Below the pieces are notes generated by a model. The model did no database searches, was not told the origin of the DNA, and saw nothing but the letters and a program-made list of their open reading frames with translations. The position numbers were made by a program, and so were the translations under genes. From assembly GCF_001457035.1 (NCBI RefSeq), contig NZ_KQ758619.1, positions 434,001 to 498,000 of the forward strand: a stretch of DNA of 64,000 bases, given 5' to 3'. Positions 1-8,738 of the stretch are shown here, piece by piece (the first letter of the stretch is position 1; each line of letters begins with the position of its first letter). The stretch is from Fictibacillus enclensis. Lineage in GTDB: Bacteria > Bacillota > Bacilli > Bacillales > Fictibacillaceae.

Positions 1-1
1 G

Positions 2-544
2 AACTATATGTCTAAAGGCAACAGCATGAAAGGCGCAGATGATCCAAATATGTTATTTACTTCAGGTAATGCAGGGCTCTTTATTACGGGGAACTGGATG
101 ATTCCATTGTTTGAAAAAGATATGAAGGATGAATGGGGCGTTACATACATGCCTGTGAAGGATAGTGCTGCGTCGGATTTAGGAGGAAACGGATTGGCGG
201 TACCGGCAAATAGCAAACACTCCAAAGCCGCAAAGAAATTTATTGCATTTATGGGTGAAAAGGAAAATATGAAGACATTTGTAGAGGAAGGTCTGTTCTT
301 ACCTAGCCGCACAGATGTTAAGGGACCGTTTGAATATCAAATCAAAGATCCAAAAATGATGAATTTATTTATTGAACAATCTCAAACCGTGCCGGTAGAT
401 TTAGCGAAAACGGTGACCATTCCGGAGTTCAGTAAAGTGAATCAGGCATTAGGAGATTCTTTTGAAGCGTTATATACCCAGAATGCTTCTCCTGAGAAAA
501 CAGCGAAAGAATTGGAAGAAAAAATAAATTCAATCCTGAAATAG
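2..544 (+). CDS. Sugar ABC transporter substrate-binding protein, C-terminal part
   Basis: The reading frame is open from the window edge, so the N-terminus, including the expected lipoprotein signal, lies outside. The visible 180 or so residues match the C-terminal lobe of MsmE/MalE-type extracellular sugar-binding proteins: a stretch around GNWMIPLFEKD, a GGNGLAVPANSKHSK segment, and the helical KAAKKFIAFMGEKENMK region typical of the family. It would bind an oligosaccharide outside the membrane and deliver it to the two permeases that follow 18 bp downstream. Because the operon ends in a GH4 alpha-galactosidase, an alpha-galactoside such as melibiose or raffinose is the likely ligand; this is inferred from context. 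Confidence 0.85.
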   Translation, partial: NYMSKGNSMKGADDPNMLFTSGNAGLFITGNWMIPLFEKDMKDEWGVTYMPVKDSAASDLGGNGLAVPANSKHSKAAKKFIAFMGEKENMKTFVEEGLFLPSRTDVKGPFEYQIKDPKMMNLFIEQSQTVPVDLAKTVTIPEFSKVNQALGDSFEALYTQNASPEKTAKELEEKINSILK

Positions 545-562
545 AATGAAGGGGGGAGGACA

Positions 563-1450
563 ATGGTTTCAAGTCTTTCAAAATGGTACGAAAAGAGATC
601 GATAAAAATTGCCCCTTATTTGTTCATCGCACCGAATATCATTCTATTTCTGACCTTTATGGTTATCCCGATTTTCTTTACGTTTTATATTAGTTTTCAA
701 CAATGGGGGATGTTTGGAAAGCCAAGCTTTATCGGGCTTGAGAATTACTCACGGATGTTTGGGGATAAAGTTTTTTGGATATCGCTGCGAAATACAGTTT
801 ATTATACGGCAGGTACGGTTCCGTTTAGTGCAGCACTTGGTTTGATTGGTGCCCTGATGCTGAATCAAAAGGTTCCCCTGCGCGCGATTTTTAGAACGAT
901 ATTTTTTGCTCCTGTTGTCGTGTCACTAGTTGCGGCTGGCCTTATCTGGTCATGGATGTTTAATCCTAATTATGGATTGTTTAATGAAATTTTGAGCAAG
1001 TTCGGTGTCCATGGAGTAGATTGGCTTTCCTCATCCACCTGGGCAATGCCGGCTGTTATTCTGACAACACTTTGGGTAAGAATTGGCTATTGCCTGGTGA
1101 TCTACTTAGCTGGTCTCCAGGCAGTACCCGACTCACTTTATGAAGCAGCGGATATGGACGGTGCCAATGGCTGGCAAAAGTTTTGGCGTATTACTTTGCC
1201 CACGATTAAGCCGACCACTACTTTTATTCTAGTAATGGAAATTATTCATGGATTTATGGTTTTTGATTTGGTTTTCACTATGACAAAGGGCGGTCCTGGC
1301 TACTCAACTACCGTTATCGTGCAATATATCTATCAAAAGGCTTTTACTGAAGGTGAGATGGGGTATGCTTCGGCCATCGGAACTTTTTTCTTTTTTCTGG
1401 TCATGATTCTTACTTTGGTACAAATGAGGTTAGGGAGGGAAAAACAATGA
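563..1450 (+). CDS. Sugar ABC transporter permease (MsmF-type, first permease)
   Basis: The 295-residue protein has about six hydrophobic segments, beginning with one at roughly residues 18-40. It carries the cytoplasmic EAA loop of binding-protein-dependent permeases near residues 192-215 (EAADMDGANGWQKFWR), which docks the ATPase. An RBS (AAGGGGGGAGG) precedes the ATG. The stop overlaps the next start as ATGA, so the two permeases are translationally coupled and presumably form the membrane channel as a heterodimer. Family and position fit MsmF/MalF-like proteins of the CUT1 class. No ATP-binding subunit is encoded in the operon. Confidence 0.92.
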   Translation: MVSSLSKWYEKRSIKIAPYLFIAPNIILFLTFMVIPIFFTFYISFQQWGMFGKPSFIGLENYSRMFGDKVFWISLRNTVYYTAGTVPFSAALGLIGALMLNQKVPLRAIFRTIFFAPVVVSLVAAGLIWSWMFNPNYGLFNEILSKFGVHGVDWLSSSTWAMPAVILTTLWVRIGYCLVIYLAGLQAVPDSLYEAADMDGANGWQKFWRITLPTIKPTTTFILVMEIIHGFMVFDLVFTMTKGGPGYSTTVIVQYIYQKAFTEGEMGYASAIGTFFFFLVMILTLVQMRLGREKQ

Positions 1451-2343
1451 GTGATAATAAAGCCTTGCTTGCAAAAGAAGGTAAACTTGACGTTTCTCAG
1501 CCCCTTTCCTTGCCGAGACTGAGTCCGAAAAAGATTAAAACTACTGTAATCTTTCTGGTTTTATGTGGGATGGCTTTCCTCTTTCTGCTCCCATTTATTT
1601 GGATGTTGTCCACAGCGTTAAAAACCCCGGCAGAAGTAACTGCAAAAGATACCCATATTATTCCGGATAAATTGATGTGGAGCAACTTTTCAGACGCTCT
1701 CCACGCGGCTCCCTTTGCTGGTTATGTTGGAAACAGCCTGATCGTAAGTATATTAGCAGTAATTTTAACTGTGTTTATCAACTGTTTGGCAGGATATGCC
1801 TTTGCAAAATATAAATTCAGAGGGAGAAATCTCCTTTTTCTGATGATTTTGAGCACCTTGATTATCCCTGTTCAAATAACGATGATTCCCAATTTCTATA
1901 TTCTAAAGTACTTGGGATGGATTAACAGCTATGCAGGATTAATTGTCCCTAGGGCTGCAGAAGCTTTTGGGCTGTTCTTAGCCAGACAATACATCATGAA
2001 TATTCCTGATTCCCTTATCGAAGCTGCAAGAATTGATGGTGCTAGTGAATTTAAAATTTTTAGGAAAGTGATTTTACCCAATATCAAACCTTTGATCGCA
2101 GTGTTGGTCATTTTTACTTTTATGTGGAGATGGAACGAGCTTGCATGGCCGCTGATTGCTGTTTCCGAACAGAGTATGTATACCGTTCAATTGGGGCTAG
2201 CGATGCTGAAGGGAGAACACTTTATTAATTGGACTCAGCTCATGTCACTGACTTTGCTTTCCGTTATCCCTATTTTAATCGTGTTCTTAATTTTTCAACG
2301 GTATTTTATCAAAGGTATGGTTGGTTCCGGAATGAAAGAATAG
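1447..2343 (+). CDS. Sugar ABC transporter permease (MsmG-type, second permease)
   Basis: This 298-residue CUT1 permease overlaps the preceding gene by 4 bp (ATGA). A cytoplasmic N-terminal extension of about 30 residues precedes the first membrane segment (VIFLVLCGMAFLFLLPFIW). The EAA loop is at roughly residues 195-215 (EAARIDGASEFKIFRK). It pairs with the upstream permease to pass a sugar captured by the binding protein. The melA start codon lies 11 bp downstream of its stop, so transporter and hydrolase are one operon. Confidence 0.92.
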   Translation: MSDNKALLAKEGKLDVSQPLSLPRLSPKKIKTTVIFLVLCGMAFLFLLPFIWMLSTALKTPAEVTAKDTHIIPDKLMWSNFSDALHAAPFAGYVGNSLIVSILAVILTVFINCLAGYAFAKYKFRGRNLLFLMILSTLIIPVQITMIPNFYILKYLGWINSYAGLIVPRAAEAFGLFLARQYIMNIPDSLIEAARIDGASEFKIFRKVILPNIKPLIAVLVIFTFMWRWNELAWPLIAVSEQSMYTVQLGLAMLKGEHFINWTQLMSLTLLSVIPILIVFLIFQRYFIKGMVGSGMKE

Positions 2344-2354
2344 GAGGCTGTAAT

Positions 2355-3677
2355 ATGGCAAAAGTTACAATTATCGGAGCAGGTAGTGTAGTATTTGCAA
2401 AAAGGTTGATTACTGATATTTTGAGCTTTCCCGAACTAAAGAACACTACGTTTTCATTAACAGATATTAACCAAGAGCGATTAGGCACAGCTGAAAAGAT
2501 GGCTCTAAGAATAGTCGAAGAGAATGGCGGCTATGCAAAGGTAGAGGCAACGTTAAATCGGAAGGAAGCATTGGCTGGTGCAGATTATGTTTTGAATCTC
2601 ATTCAAGTTGGCATGCATCAATCTACACTAATCGATTTTGAAATTCCCAAAAAATACGGCTTAAAGCAAACCATTGCTGATACTCTTGGGGTAGGTGGGA
2701 TTTTTCGGGCACTCCGGACGATCCCAGTTTTGTTGGACATTTGCAGGGATATAGAAGAGGTGTGTCCAAACGCGTTATTGTTGAATTACACAAACCCAAT
2801 GGCCATGCTCATGCATGCAGTAGCTAAGTCAAGTTCCATTAAATCAGTCGGGCTTTGCCACAGTGTTCAGAATACAGCAGATGATTTGGCATCCTACTTG
2901 AATATTCCGGTGGAAGAACTTGAATATAAGGTGGCTGGGATTAATCATATGGCCTGGTTTCTTGAACTTAAAAGGAACGGAGTCGATTTGTATCCCGAGT
3001 TGTTTAAAGCAATGGAAAAGGATAATGTTTTCAGTAAGGACAAGGTGCGTTTCGAGATGATGCGCAGGTTGAATTTTTTCGTCACAGAATCCAGTGAGCA
3101 TATGTCTGAATATACACCTTACTTCATTAAGGATGAAAAATTAATTGAGCAATTTGATATTCCAATCGATGAATATGTACGAAGAAGTGAAAGAAACCTT
3201 GAGCGTTTTTCCGAAACCAGAGAAAAAATAGAAAAAGGCGAGTCATTTCGTACAGAAAAGAGCCATGAATATGGAGCACCTATTATTCACTCTATGGAAA
3301 CAGGTACAAATCGTGTGATCTGGGGGAACGTGCTGAATACAAATCTAATTACAAACCTGCCTGCAGATTCATGTGTGGAGGTGCCATGCCTGGTTAATAA
3401 ATCTGGCATCCAGCCTTGTCACGTCGGAGATCTTCCCGTACAACTCGCGGCGATGAATCGGACAAACATTAATGTCCAGCAACTGGTGGTTGAAGCGATT
3501 TTAACAGGAAATATAGATTATGTCTATCAAGCAGTGATGATGGATCCGCATACAGCATCTGTATTATCTCTTGAGGAGATGTGGTCAATGACCAATGAAC
3601 TGTTACTTGCACATGAAGAGCATCTTCCGAAGTTTACATCTGGCCGAAACCTTATTAAGAAGGAATTGGTTCAATAA
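2355..3677 (+). CDS. melA: Alpha-galactosidase, glycoside hydrolase family 4
   Basis: A 440-residue GH4 enzyme, using NAD+ and a divalent metal to hydrolyse alpha-galactosides such as melibiose by a redox-assisted mechanism (family knowledge). The N-terminus carries the Rossmann motif GAGSVVFAKRLITDIL (residues 8-23). Metal and substrate motifs are visible: NYTNPMAM (about 145-152), the CHSVQ segment with Cys168, and GINHMAWF (about 195-202). The start at 2355 is chosen over an upstream in-frame ATG because TAGGAGG lies just before it and the protein then begins directly with the family N-terminus. It is the last gene of the transporter operon and is followed by a clear terminator. Confidence 0.95.
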   Translation: MAKVTIIGAGSVVFAKRLITDILSFPELKNTTFSLTDINQERLGTAEKMALRIVEENGGYAKVEATLNRKEALAGADYVLNLIQVGMHQSTLIDFEIPKKYGLKQTIADTLGVGGIFRALRTIPVLLDICRDIEEVCPNALLLNYTNPMAMLMHAVAKSSSIKSVGLCHSVQNTADDLASYLNIPVEELEYKVAGINHMAWFLELKRNGVDLYPELFKAMEKDNVFSKDKVRFEMMRRLNFFVTESSEHMSEYTPYFIKDEKLIEQFDIPIDEYVRRSERNLERFSETREKIEKGESFRTEKSHEYGAPIIHSMETGTNRVIWGNVLNTNLITNLPADSCVEVPCLVNKSGIQPCHVGDLPVQLAAMNRTNINVQQLVVEAILTGNIDYVYQAVMMDPHTASVLSLEEMWSMTNELLLAHEEHLPKFTSGRNLIKKELVQ

Positions 3678-3685
3678 AAACGTTT

Positions 3686-3710
3686 AAAAAGCACTCCGCG
3701 AGTGCTTTTT
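3686..3710 (+). terminator. Rho-independent terminator of the melA operon
   Basis: The hairpin AAAAAGCACT-CCGCG-AGTGCTTTTT is followed by more T residues, 8 bp after the melA stop. It closes the alpha-galactoside operon. Confidence 0.9.
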
Positions 3711-3773
3711 GTTTTTTATGCGTGAGATCTTTTGTGAAAATAACGGGATATTCAACTGGGTTGCAAGAGTACC

Positions 3774-4016
3774 TTATCTAGAAAGTTGCTGTGCAGGAGT
3801 ATTCATGTAGTTTCTATACATAATAAATACCAAACTTAATGCCAGAGATAGTAACCCCACTAATCCCACGTATGGTGTACCTAATTGAGAAATAAACACT
3901 CCTCCTGCAGCTGTACCAATTGTTGTTCCTAAGTTAACGGAGGATAAAAATAATCCATTTGCGAAATCAGGTGCTTCTGGAGCTGCAGACGTAGCAGGAA
4001 TAGGAGGTAATATTAA
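3774..4016 (-). pseudogene. MFS transporter remnant (C-terminal 80 residues)
   Basis: On the minus strand an 80-codon frame ends at a TAA (complement of 3774-3776). It encodes a recognisable MFS C-terminus: a short loop with PDFANGLFLSSVNLGT, then a glycine-rich membrane helix (GTTIGTAAGGVFISQLG), then a last helix (YVGLVGLLSLALSLVFIMY). The pattern resembles AraJ/YdhP-like drug or sugar efflux permeases. The frame starts after an in-frame TGA, has no start codon or RBS, and nothing upstream continues it. It is the tail of a deleted gene. Family assignment is from pattern only. Confidence 0.7.
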
Positions 4017-4043
4017 TCAATACTGGACACTCGGAGTGGTTTT

Positions 4044-4199
4044 TTAATCACGCATTGCTCCTGCCTCTCGGGAAGTCATTGCGCCTTGTCCTTCGCTTAC
4101 ATCTTTTTGAATTTCTTGTTTCACTTTTTGTGCATCAGTTCCAGAGAATTCTGGTTTCATTGAACCTGAGTTCCCTTTAGCTTGTTGATCCTGTTGCAT
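4044..4199 (-). CDS. Small hydrophilic, Gln/Lys-rich protein of 51 residues
   Basis: The start is set at the ATG at 4199 because GAGGAGG precedes it by a normal distance; the longer frame upstream lacks such a signal. The protein starts MQQDQQAKGNSG and contains EFSGTDAQKVKQEIQKD, which loosely recalls the repeat of gamma-type small acid-soluble spore proteins (EFASETNAQQVRKQN), but it holds only one repeat-like unit and no Asn-rich tract. It has no membrane segment or signal peptide. A spore-associated role is possible but unproven; function unknown. Confidence 0.6.
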   Translation of the reverse strand: MQQDQQAKGNSGSMKPEFSGTDAQKVKQEIQKDVSEGQGAMTSREAGAMRD

Positions 4200-4229
4200 A
4201 TCATTCCTCCTCAAATTCTTGTGTAACAA

Positions 4230-4501
4230 TCTTATTATTTACAAAAAAACCTTGTAAATCCCAAAGTTATGCAAAATTACTGGACAAACAGGTTTCCTTT
4301 TTTTAAAAAAATCACCACACGAATATCCGGTTGACCACCAGAAATTCCGGTTCGATTTAGAGAAGCTCAACCACACAGGCTGGGATCGTCTTAGGTGTAA
4401 TAATGGGGATGGTTATCTTGATGGTGCTGCACGATAGTTGAGGATTAGGACTGTCGTTGCGGCAGCTTTTTCTTATGGAGTTAACGGCAGGATAGTTTAA
4501 T
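4230..4501. other. Intergenic stretch with a possible 3' gene remnant on the plus strand
   Basis: No complete gene is visible. A plus-strand frame ending at TGA 4439-4441 encodes a hydrophobic tail (AGIVLGVIMGMVILMVLHDS). A short hairpin with a T run follows at about 4450-4476 (CTGTCG-TTG-CGGCAG then CTTTTTC). This looks like the last codons and terminator of a lost membrane-protein gene. Confidence 0.3.
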
Positions 4502-4531
4502 AAAAAACACAGGGTCAACTAACCCCGTGTT
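4502..4531 (-). terminator. Terminator of dsdA, overlapping its stop codon
   Basis: Read on the minus strand, the stem ACACGGGGT-TAGTTG-ACCCTGTGT is followed by TTTTTTA. The left arm of the hairpin contains the last codons and stop of the dehydratase gene, so terminator and coding sequence overlap. Confidence 0.85.
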
Positions 4532-5871
4532 AAATTCAATCCTTTTTGATAATATTGCATCATCATTTCTTCGGGAACCATATTTCCGCCAGTCCCCCAA
4601 ATAATGTGGGTTCCTTTACTCATTTTTTCCGTTAAATTATGCCTTCGTAAATAATCGGTTCCTTCTTTACTTAATTTAATTGGTCCTATCATGCCTGCCA
4701 GTGCTGAAGGTTCTAAATGAATGCCCTCTGTATCAATTAGTTCCTTTAATAGCTTATACAACTGTTCATCGCTAACTGTATAATTACCACTTAGAAACGG
4801 CTCTATGGTTTTACCCACAAATCCAGATGGTCTTCCAACAGCAAGTCCATCAGCATCTGTTACATTATCAATCCCAATATCTTGTACGGAAATTTTATCA
4901 TGAAGTCCAGTCATTAAACCAAGTAACATACATGGCGAGTGGGTAGGCTCTGCAAAGAAACAGTGAACATGGTCTTGATACAATAACTTCAATCCAAAAG
5001 CTATACCGCCGGGACCACCGCCTACTCCGCATGGAAGGTAAACAAACAAAGGATGATTTTTATCAATGGTTATCTTTAATTCTTCTAATTGTTTTTTTAA
5101 TCGAGATGCTGCTACTGCGTATCCTAAAAATAGATCATTAGAATTTTCATCATCTACAAAATAACATGCAGGATCCGCATCTGCTTGGAGCCGACCTTCC
5201 TCTACTGCTTTACTATAATCTGAATCATATTCAATTACATTCACATTTTTGTTTCGAAGTAAGTCTTTTTTCCATTGTTTTGCATCAGCCGACATATGAA
5301 CGGTCACATGAAATCCTAACTTTGCACTCATTATGCCTATACTAAGTCCTAAATTTCCAGTCGAGCCTACTGCGATTGAATATTGTGAGAAGAATGTCCG
5401 AAACCTTTCACTATCTAAAATGGAATAGTCATCTTGAATCGTCAACAATTGATGTTGAAGAGCTAATTTTTCTGCATGTTTGAGAACTTCATAAATCCCG
5501 CCTCTTGCTTTTATAGACCCTGATATAGGAAGGTGACTATCACACTTAAGCAATAATTCACCCAGTATAGGTTGTTGATAATTCTGCTCTAAGGATTGTT
5601 TCATGGAAGGAATTCGTGTTAAAGGAGATTCTATTATCCCATTCATCTTTTTTGTTTCCGGGAAAACTTTGGCAATGTATGGAGCGAAACGTTTCAGCCT
5701 TTCCTCTGCATCCCTTACATCCTCTTGAGTAAGGGGGGATTTTTTCATTCCTGTTTTAAACTTTTCAATATTTGGATTTAACCACAATATTTCCTTCATT
5801 GAAATGAGTTGGTTTAGTAAAGGATAGTGTTCTTTCCATGTTTCTAGTTCTCTGAATTCAATATCTTTCAC
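4519..5871 (-). CDS. dsdA: D-serine ammonia-lyase (D-serine dehydratase)
   Basis: A PLP-dependent fold-type II enzyme that converts D-serine to pyruvate and ammonia, used for nutrition and D-serine detoxification. The PLP lysine is in SGSIKARGG (Lys121 in this numbering). A glycine-rich phosphate-binding segment follows ([19 protein letters not shown]), as do [10 protein letters not shown] and a C-terminal [10 protein letters not shown] place the start at the GTG at 5871: GAGGAGG lies 9 bp upstream, and the protein then begins [11 protein letters not shown]. The ATGs at 5889 and 5907 have no ribosome-binding site. Length is about 450 residues, normal for DsdA. The gene stands alone with its own terminator. 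Confidence 0.95.
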   Translation of the reverse strand: MKDIEFRELETWKEHYPLLNQLISMKEILWLNPNIEKFKTGMKKSPLTQEDVRDAEERLKRFAPYIAKVFPETKKMNGIIESPLTRIPSMKQSLEQNYQQPILGELLLKCDSHLPISGSIKARGGIYEVLKHAEKLALQHQLLTIQDDYSILDSERFRTFFSQYSIAVGSTGNLGLSIGIMSAKLGFHVTVHMSADAKQWKKDLLRNKNVNVIEYDSDYSKAVEEGRLQADADPACYFVDDENSNDLFLGYAVAASRLKKQLEELKITIDKNHPLFVYLPCGVGGGPGGIAFGLKLLYQDHVHCFFAEPTHSPCMLLGLMTGLHDKISVQDIGIDNVTDADGLAVGRPSGFVGKTIEPFLSGNYTVSDEQLYKLLKELIDTEGIHLEPSALAGMIGPIKLSKEGTDYLRRHNLTEKMSKGTHIIWGTGGNMVPEEMMMQYYQKGLNLTRG

Positions 5872-5969
5872 TTTATTACTCCTCCTCATTGACTTGATTA
5901 TCGTCACCGAAACAAAGTAAAGTATAATTGAATAAATGTTAAATACAGTTGATCATGAGGTCCTGCACA

Positions 5970-6317
5970 CTATTTCTCCCAAAGCTCGACAAGTCGACCG
6001 TCAGGATCTTTAATCCAAGTAAACTTTCCATATTCACTAACCTCTTTGTCCTTTTCAAGAGGGACGCCAATTTGTTCAAGATGATGAATCGTTTCATCCA
6101 GGTTATGTACTTGGAAATTTAGCATCACTTGCTGTTCTGTTGGAAAATAGCTGTCATCCTCGGTAAAGAAAGAGAAGATCGTTTCATTTCTTGATTCGGG
6201 TTTAATCATTGTCCCGTTCCAATTTTCCAGATCAATCTTCAACACTTCACTGTACCACTTTTTGGTAGCCTCCAGATTCTTTGTTCTCCAAAATATTCCT
6301 CCGAAACCCTTTATCAT
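5970..6317 (-). CDS. VOC-superfamily (glyoxalase/bleomycin-resistance-like) protein
   Basis: This 115-residue protein has the two beta-alpha-beta-beta-beta units of a vicinal oxygen chelate domain. It begins with the first strand (GGIFWRTKNLEATKKWYSEVL) and ends with the typical FTWIKDPDGRLVELWEK, where the final Glu is a usual metal ligand. Members bind metal ions and small molecules: methylglyoxal conjugates, fosfomycin, bleomycin or catechols. The sequence does not say which. AGAGGGG precedes the ATG. It is a single gene between dsdA and the glycosidase locus; two more VOC genes occur at 20.3 and 21.2 kb but are not close copies. Confidence 0.85.
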   Translation of the reverse strand: MIKGFGGIFWRTKNLEATKKWYSEVLKIDLENWNGTMIKPESRNETIFSFFTEDDSYFPTEQQVMLNFQVHNLDETIHHLEQIGVPLEKDKEVSEYGKFTWIKDPDGRLVELWEK

Positions 6318-6394
6318 CGTATCTGACCCCTCTCTGTTAACTTGTACAAGTCCATTATAACCTAGCCATTATCCTAATTTTAGAAGTTTGTGCA

Positions 6395-6429
6395 CAAAAA
6401 AGAAACTCATCTAAGGCTGACGAGTTTCT
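6395..6429 (-). terminator. Terminator downstream of the secreted glycosidase-like gene
   Basis: On the minus strand GAGAAACTC...GAGTTTCT is followed by TTTTTG. The stem is 8 bp with a loop of about 13 nt. It lies about 12-45 bp after the stop of the gene at 6441. Confidence 0.75.
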
Positions 6430-6440
6430 CCCTTTTTATA

Positions 6441-8198
6441 TCACTTCAACAAATTACGTCCCTTAAGCAAATCCCTCTCAAATATCATGGTCTTGCCTTC
6501 ATTCTTGAACATTGCATACTCCACAGCGGGCTGTAACACCACGTTATCGAGCAGCAATTCCTCACCTTTGAACTTCAGCTTGAGCTCATGCACACCCTTG
6601 CTTAGATAAACAGGGTGCTCTGCATTTACTAACGTCAGAAAATTGGTATCCGGGGAAGGGAGGACCTTCATAAAGCTCACGTTTCGGACATCGACCTGCA
6701 CATCAAGCTTGCCGGCAGAACCGGCTTCCCGAACCAGTGCACCGGACAACAGGTACAAGCCGCTCTTATCGACAGTAACCTTCTTGGAGATGACATCAGA
6801 ATCTCCTAATCTCACAATTTTTCCGCTATAGGAAGCATCGCCAGTCCATGAGCTTTCAGGTGTCACCGTCTCCGGCATGCCAAGCACCGTATCAAAATCT
6901 TCAGCTTCGTCTACAACCGCTGTATGCCGCTTAACGGTTTTTGCATGTAAAAGCTTCTCTGCTTTCGGAATGGAATTTACCATCTGCAGCGCCATTAGCG
7001 CTTCGATCGTCGACTCAGCACCGGAGTTCCAGTTTACTTTTCCGGTTACACCGTTTAAACCGTCATAGCCGCGGCCTGTCTTTGAATCATACATCACGGC
7101 ATTTGCATCATTGTTGCCTGTAAACCAGGAGGCAGCCAATCCCGCATATTGAGCATACTTTGGATCTTTCGTTGCTTTAAAAACCTCCGCAAATCCCTGT
7201 GTCAGCATGTTCACGCCATAGGCGATTTGCTCATCCTTCGCCATCGTTGGCGCCATTTCCTTGATCATTCCCGTAACAAGCAGGTGGGAGAAGAGTTGAT
7301 CCGCTTCCTGCTGTGCGGATTTGACCCATTTCTTTTCACCGAGCACACGGCCGGCTTTTGCCAAAGCAAAGGATTGGCCGCTGCCCCATGCATGCCAGAG
7401 GGTAGGGGAGCCGTCCCAGCCAAGATGGGCACCGTACGGGTACTGCGTATACGAACCATACTGAAACTCATCGAGTCCACGGCCCACTTTTTTCATTGAA
7501 TTCTTTACACTCGCCAGAGGTTCAACCTCATAAAAATAAGCAAGACCCAGCAAGGCATTGGACATGGCGTCAAAGCCGCCGATCCATACGGGCACTCTGT
7601 AACCGTGTACATTTTTGTATTCACCATAGTTCTCGTTCACTTTTTTCTGCAGGGCTTGATTCGCTAAAAGGAAACTGTCCTTCAATTTAGCAGCATAAGC
7701 AGGATCAGCTTTCTTGAACACGCCGTATCCTTGTCCCATGGCCCACATCGCGCGTGCGGCCCACCAGTCAAACGACTTTTTGCTTGTCGGGCCATCGGTA
7801 TTGATCGAGAGGTCCTTGTTGACAAAGTTATAAAACTCGCCGTCATCCGCCTGCATGTGCATGACAAAATTCAACGCTTTCTTCGCATTCTCCAAGGAAT
7901 CCTTATTCCCGTTTTCTTCATAATCGTTCAGGTACACGACCGCTGCACGGGCCACATCATCTACGCAGGCAATCCCTTCACCTGACGCATCCACCCATTT
8001 GTAATCCGGAGCTTCCGAATAGATGTGGGTAATCAGCATGTCCACACCGTCAATTGTCACATCCTCGTTTAAAAAATTGAGGTGTTCCAGATTCACCGGT
8101 GTTTTTTCTTCCGACGGTTTCCCCGCCGCATGTGCATAAGCCGGTGATGCCAGGCAAAAGGCCACCACAAACGCCAAAAGCATTTTAAATCCTTTCAT
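6441..8198 (-). CDS. Secreted (alpha/alpha)6-barrel glycosidase-like protein with C-terminal carbohydrate-binding-like domain
   Basis: A protein of about 585 residues. The start at 8198 is preferred because AAAGGAGG lies 6 bp upstream. A signal peptide (MKGFKMLLAFVVAFCLASPAYAHA, cleavage near AHA) indicates export. Residues of about 60-400 are rich in Trp and Tyr and helical, with ACVDDVARAAVVYLNDY, KKSFDWWAARAMWAMGQGYG and NSGAESTIEALMALQM, the pattern of six-hairpin glycosidases. The last 140 residues look like a beta-sandwich sugar-binding module. No family-specific catalytic pair can be named with confidence. Its place in the same locus as a LacI regulator, a sugar importer, DUF1861 and GH130 suggests it trims a mannose-containing glycan outside the cell; this is inferred. 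Confidence 0.75.
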   Translation of the reverse strand: MKGFKMLLAFVVAFCLASPAYAHAAGKPSEEKTPVNLEHLNFLNEDVTIDGVDMLITHIYSEAPDYKWVDASGEGIACVDDVARAAVVYLNDYEENGNKDSLENAKKALNFVMHMQADDGEFYNFVNKDLSINTDGPTSKKSFDWWAARAMWAMGQGYGVFKKADPAYAAKLKDSFLLANQALQKKVNENYGEYKNVHGYRVPVWIGGFDAMSNALLGLAYFYEVEPLASVKNSMKKVGRGLDEFQYGSYTQYPYGAHLGWDGSPTLWHAWGSGQSFALAKAGRVLGEKKWVKSAQQEADQLFSHLLVTGMIKEMAPTMAKDEQIAYGVNMLTQGFAEVFKATKDPKYAQYAGLAASWFTGNNDANAVMYDSKTGRGYDGLNGVTGKVNWNSGAESTIEALMALQMVNSIPKAEKLLHAKTVKRHTAVVDEAEDFDTVLGMPETVTPESSWTGDASYSGKIVRLGDSDVISKKVTVDKSGLYLLSGALVREAGSAGKLDVQVDVRNVSFMKVLPSPDTNFLTLVNAEHPVYLSKGVHELKLKFKGEELLLDNVVLQPAVEYAMFKNEGKTMIFERDLLKGRNLLK

Positions 8199-8234
8199 GA
8201 TCATCCTCCTTTATATCGTAAAACTTTTAAAAAG

Positions 8235-8738
8235 TTAAAGCCTGAATTCATGAAAACGGTTACGTAACTCCTCAAGAATTTCCTTTGGTGTCTTGTTCGT
8301 GGTGTCATATAGATAACGCCGGTTGGCGGGATCATTCTCAAGCTGGTTCAATAAAAACAGCGACCGGTCAATCACGTTCACATCTCCCCGTTCCTGCAGC
8401 CGCTGCACAAGAACATCTTCATCCGCCCGCATCACAACATAATAAAGCTCAACATCATACCCGGACAGCTCTTGGCAAAACCACTCCAGCTCATCTTCCA
8501 CCACATAATCGAGGACGATATTCAACCCGTGATCAAGGAAATTACGCGTTATGGAGAGGGTGTTTTGCCAGACGATGGACAGCTGATCTCCCCAGGACGG
8601 CTGATCCCTGCCGACAAACATTGAATGGATGTCATCCCCGTGAATCAGGACCACTTTTTCCATGTTCTCGGCCAGCAGCTTGGTCAACGTGGATTTACCC
8701 ACCCCGCACGGTCCGGAAAAAATGTAAATCTGGTTCAT
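8235..8738 (-). CDS. P-loop kinase-like protein (AAA_33/zeta-like nucleotide-binding fold)
   Basis: The 167-residue protein starts with an exact Walker A motif, IFSGPCGVGKSTLTKLL (residues 5-21). It continues with HGDDIHSMF, a likely acceptor-binding segment, and a LID-like QRLQERGD region. Proteins of this size and fold phosphorylate small molecules such as nucleosides, sugars or chloramphenicol. Its start overlaps the stop of the LacI gene by 4 bp, so the two are coupled. With sugar genes around it, phosphorylation of an imported sugar or its breakdown product is possible; the substrate cannot be read from the sequence. Confidence 0.75.
   Translation of the reverse strand: MNQIYIFSGPCGVGKSTLTKLLAENMEKVVLIHGDDIHSMFVGRDQPSWGDQLSIVWQNTLSITRNFLDHGLNIVLDYVVEDELEWFCQELSGYDVELYYVVMRADEDVLVQRLQERGDVNVIDRSLFLLNQLENDPANRRYLYDTTNKTPKEILEELRNRFHEFRL

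Noticed and set aside
7149-7499. Frames of up to 116 codons opposite the secreted glycosidase-like gene, and similar shadows opposite other long genes
   Set aside because: They are antisense or out-of-frame shadows within well supported genes, without ribosome-binding sites.
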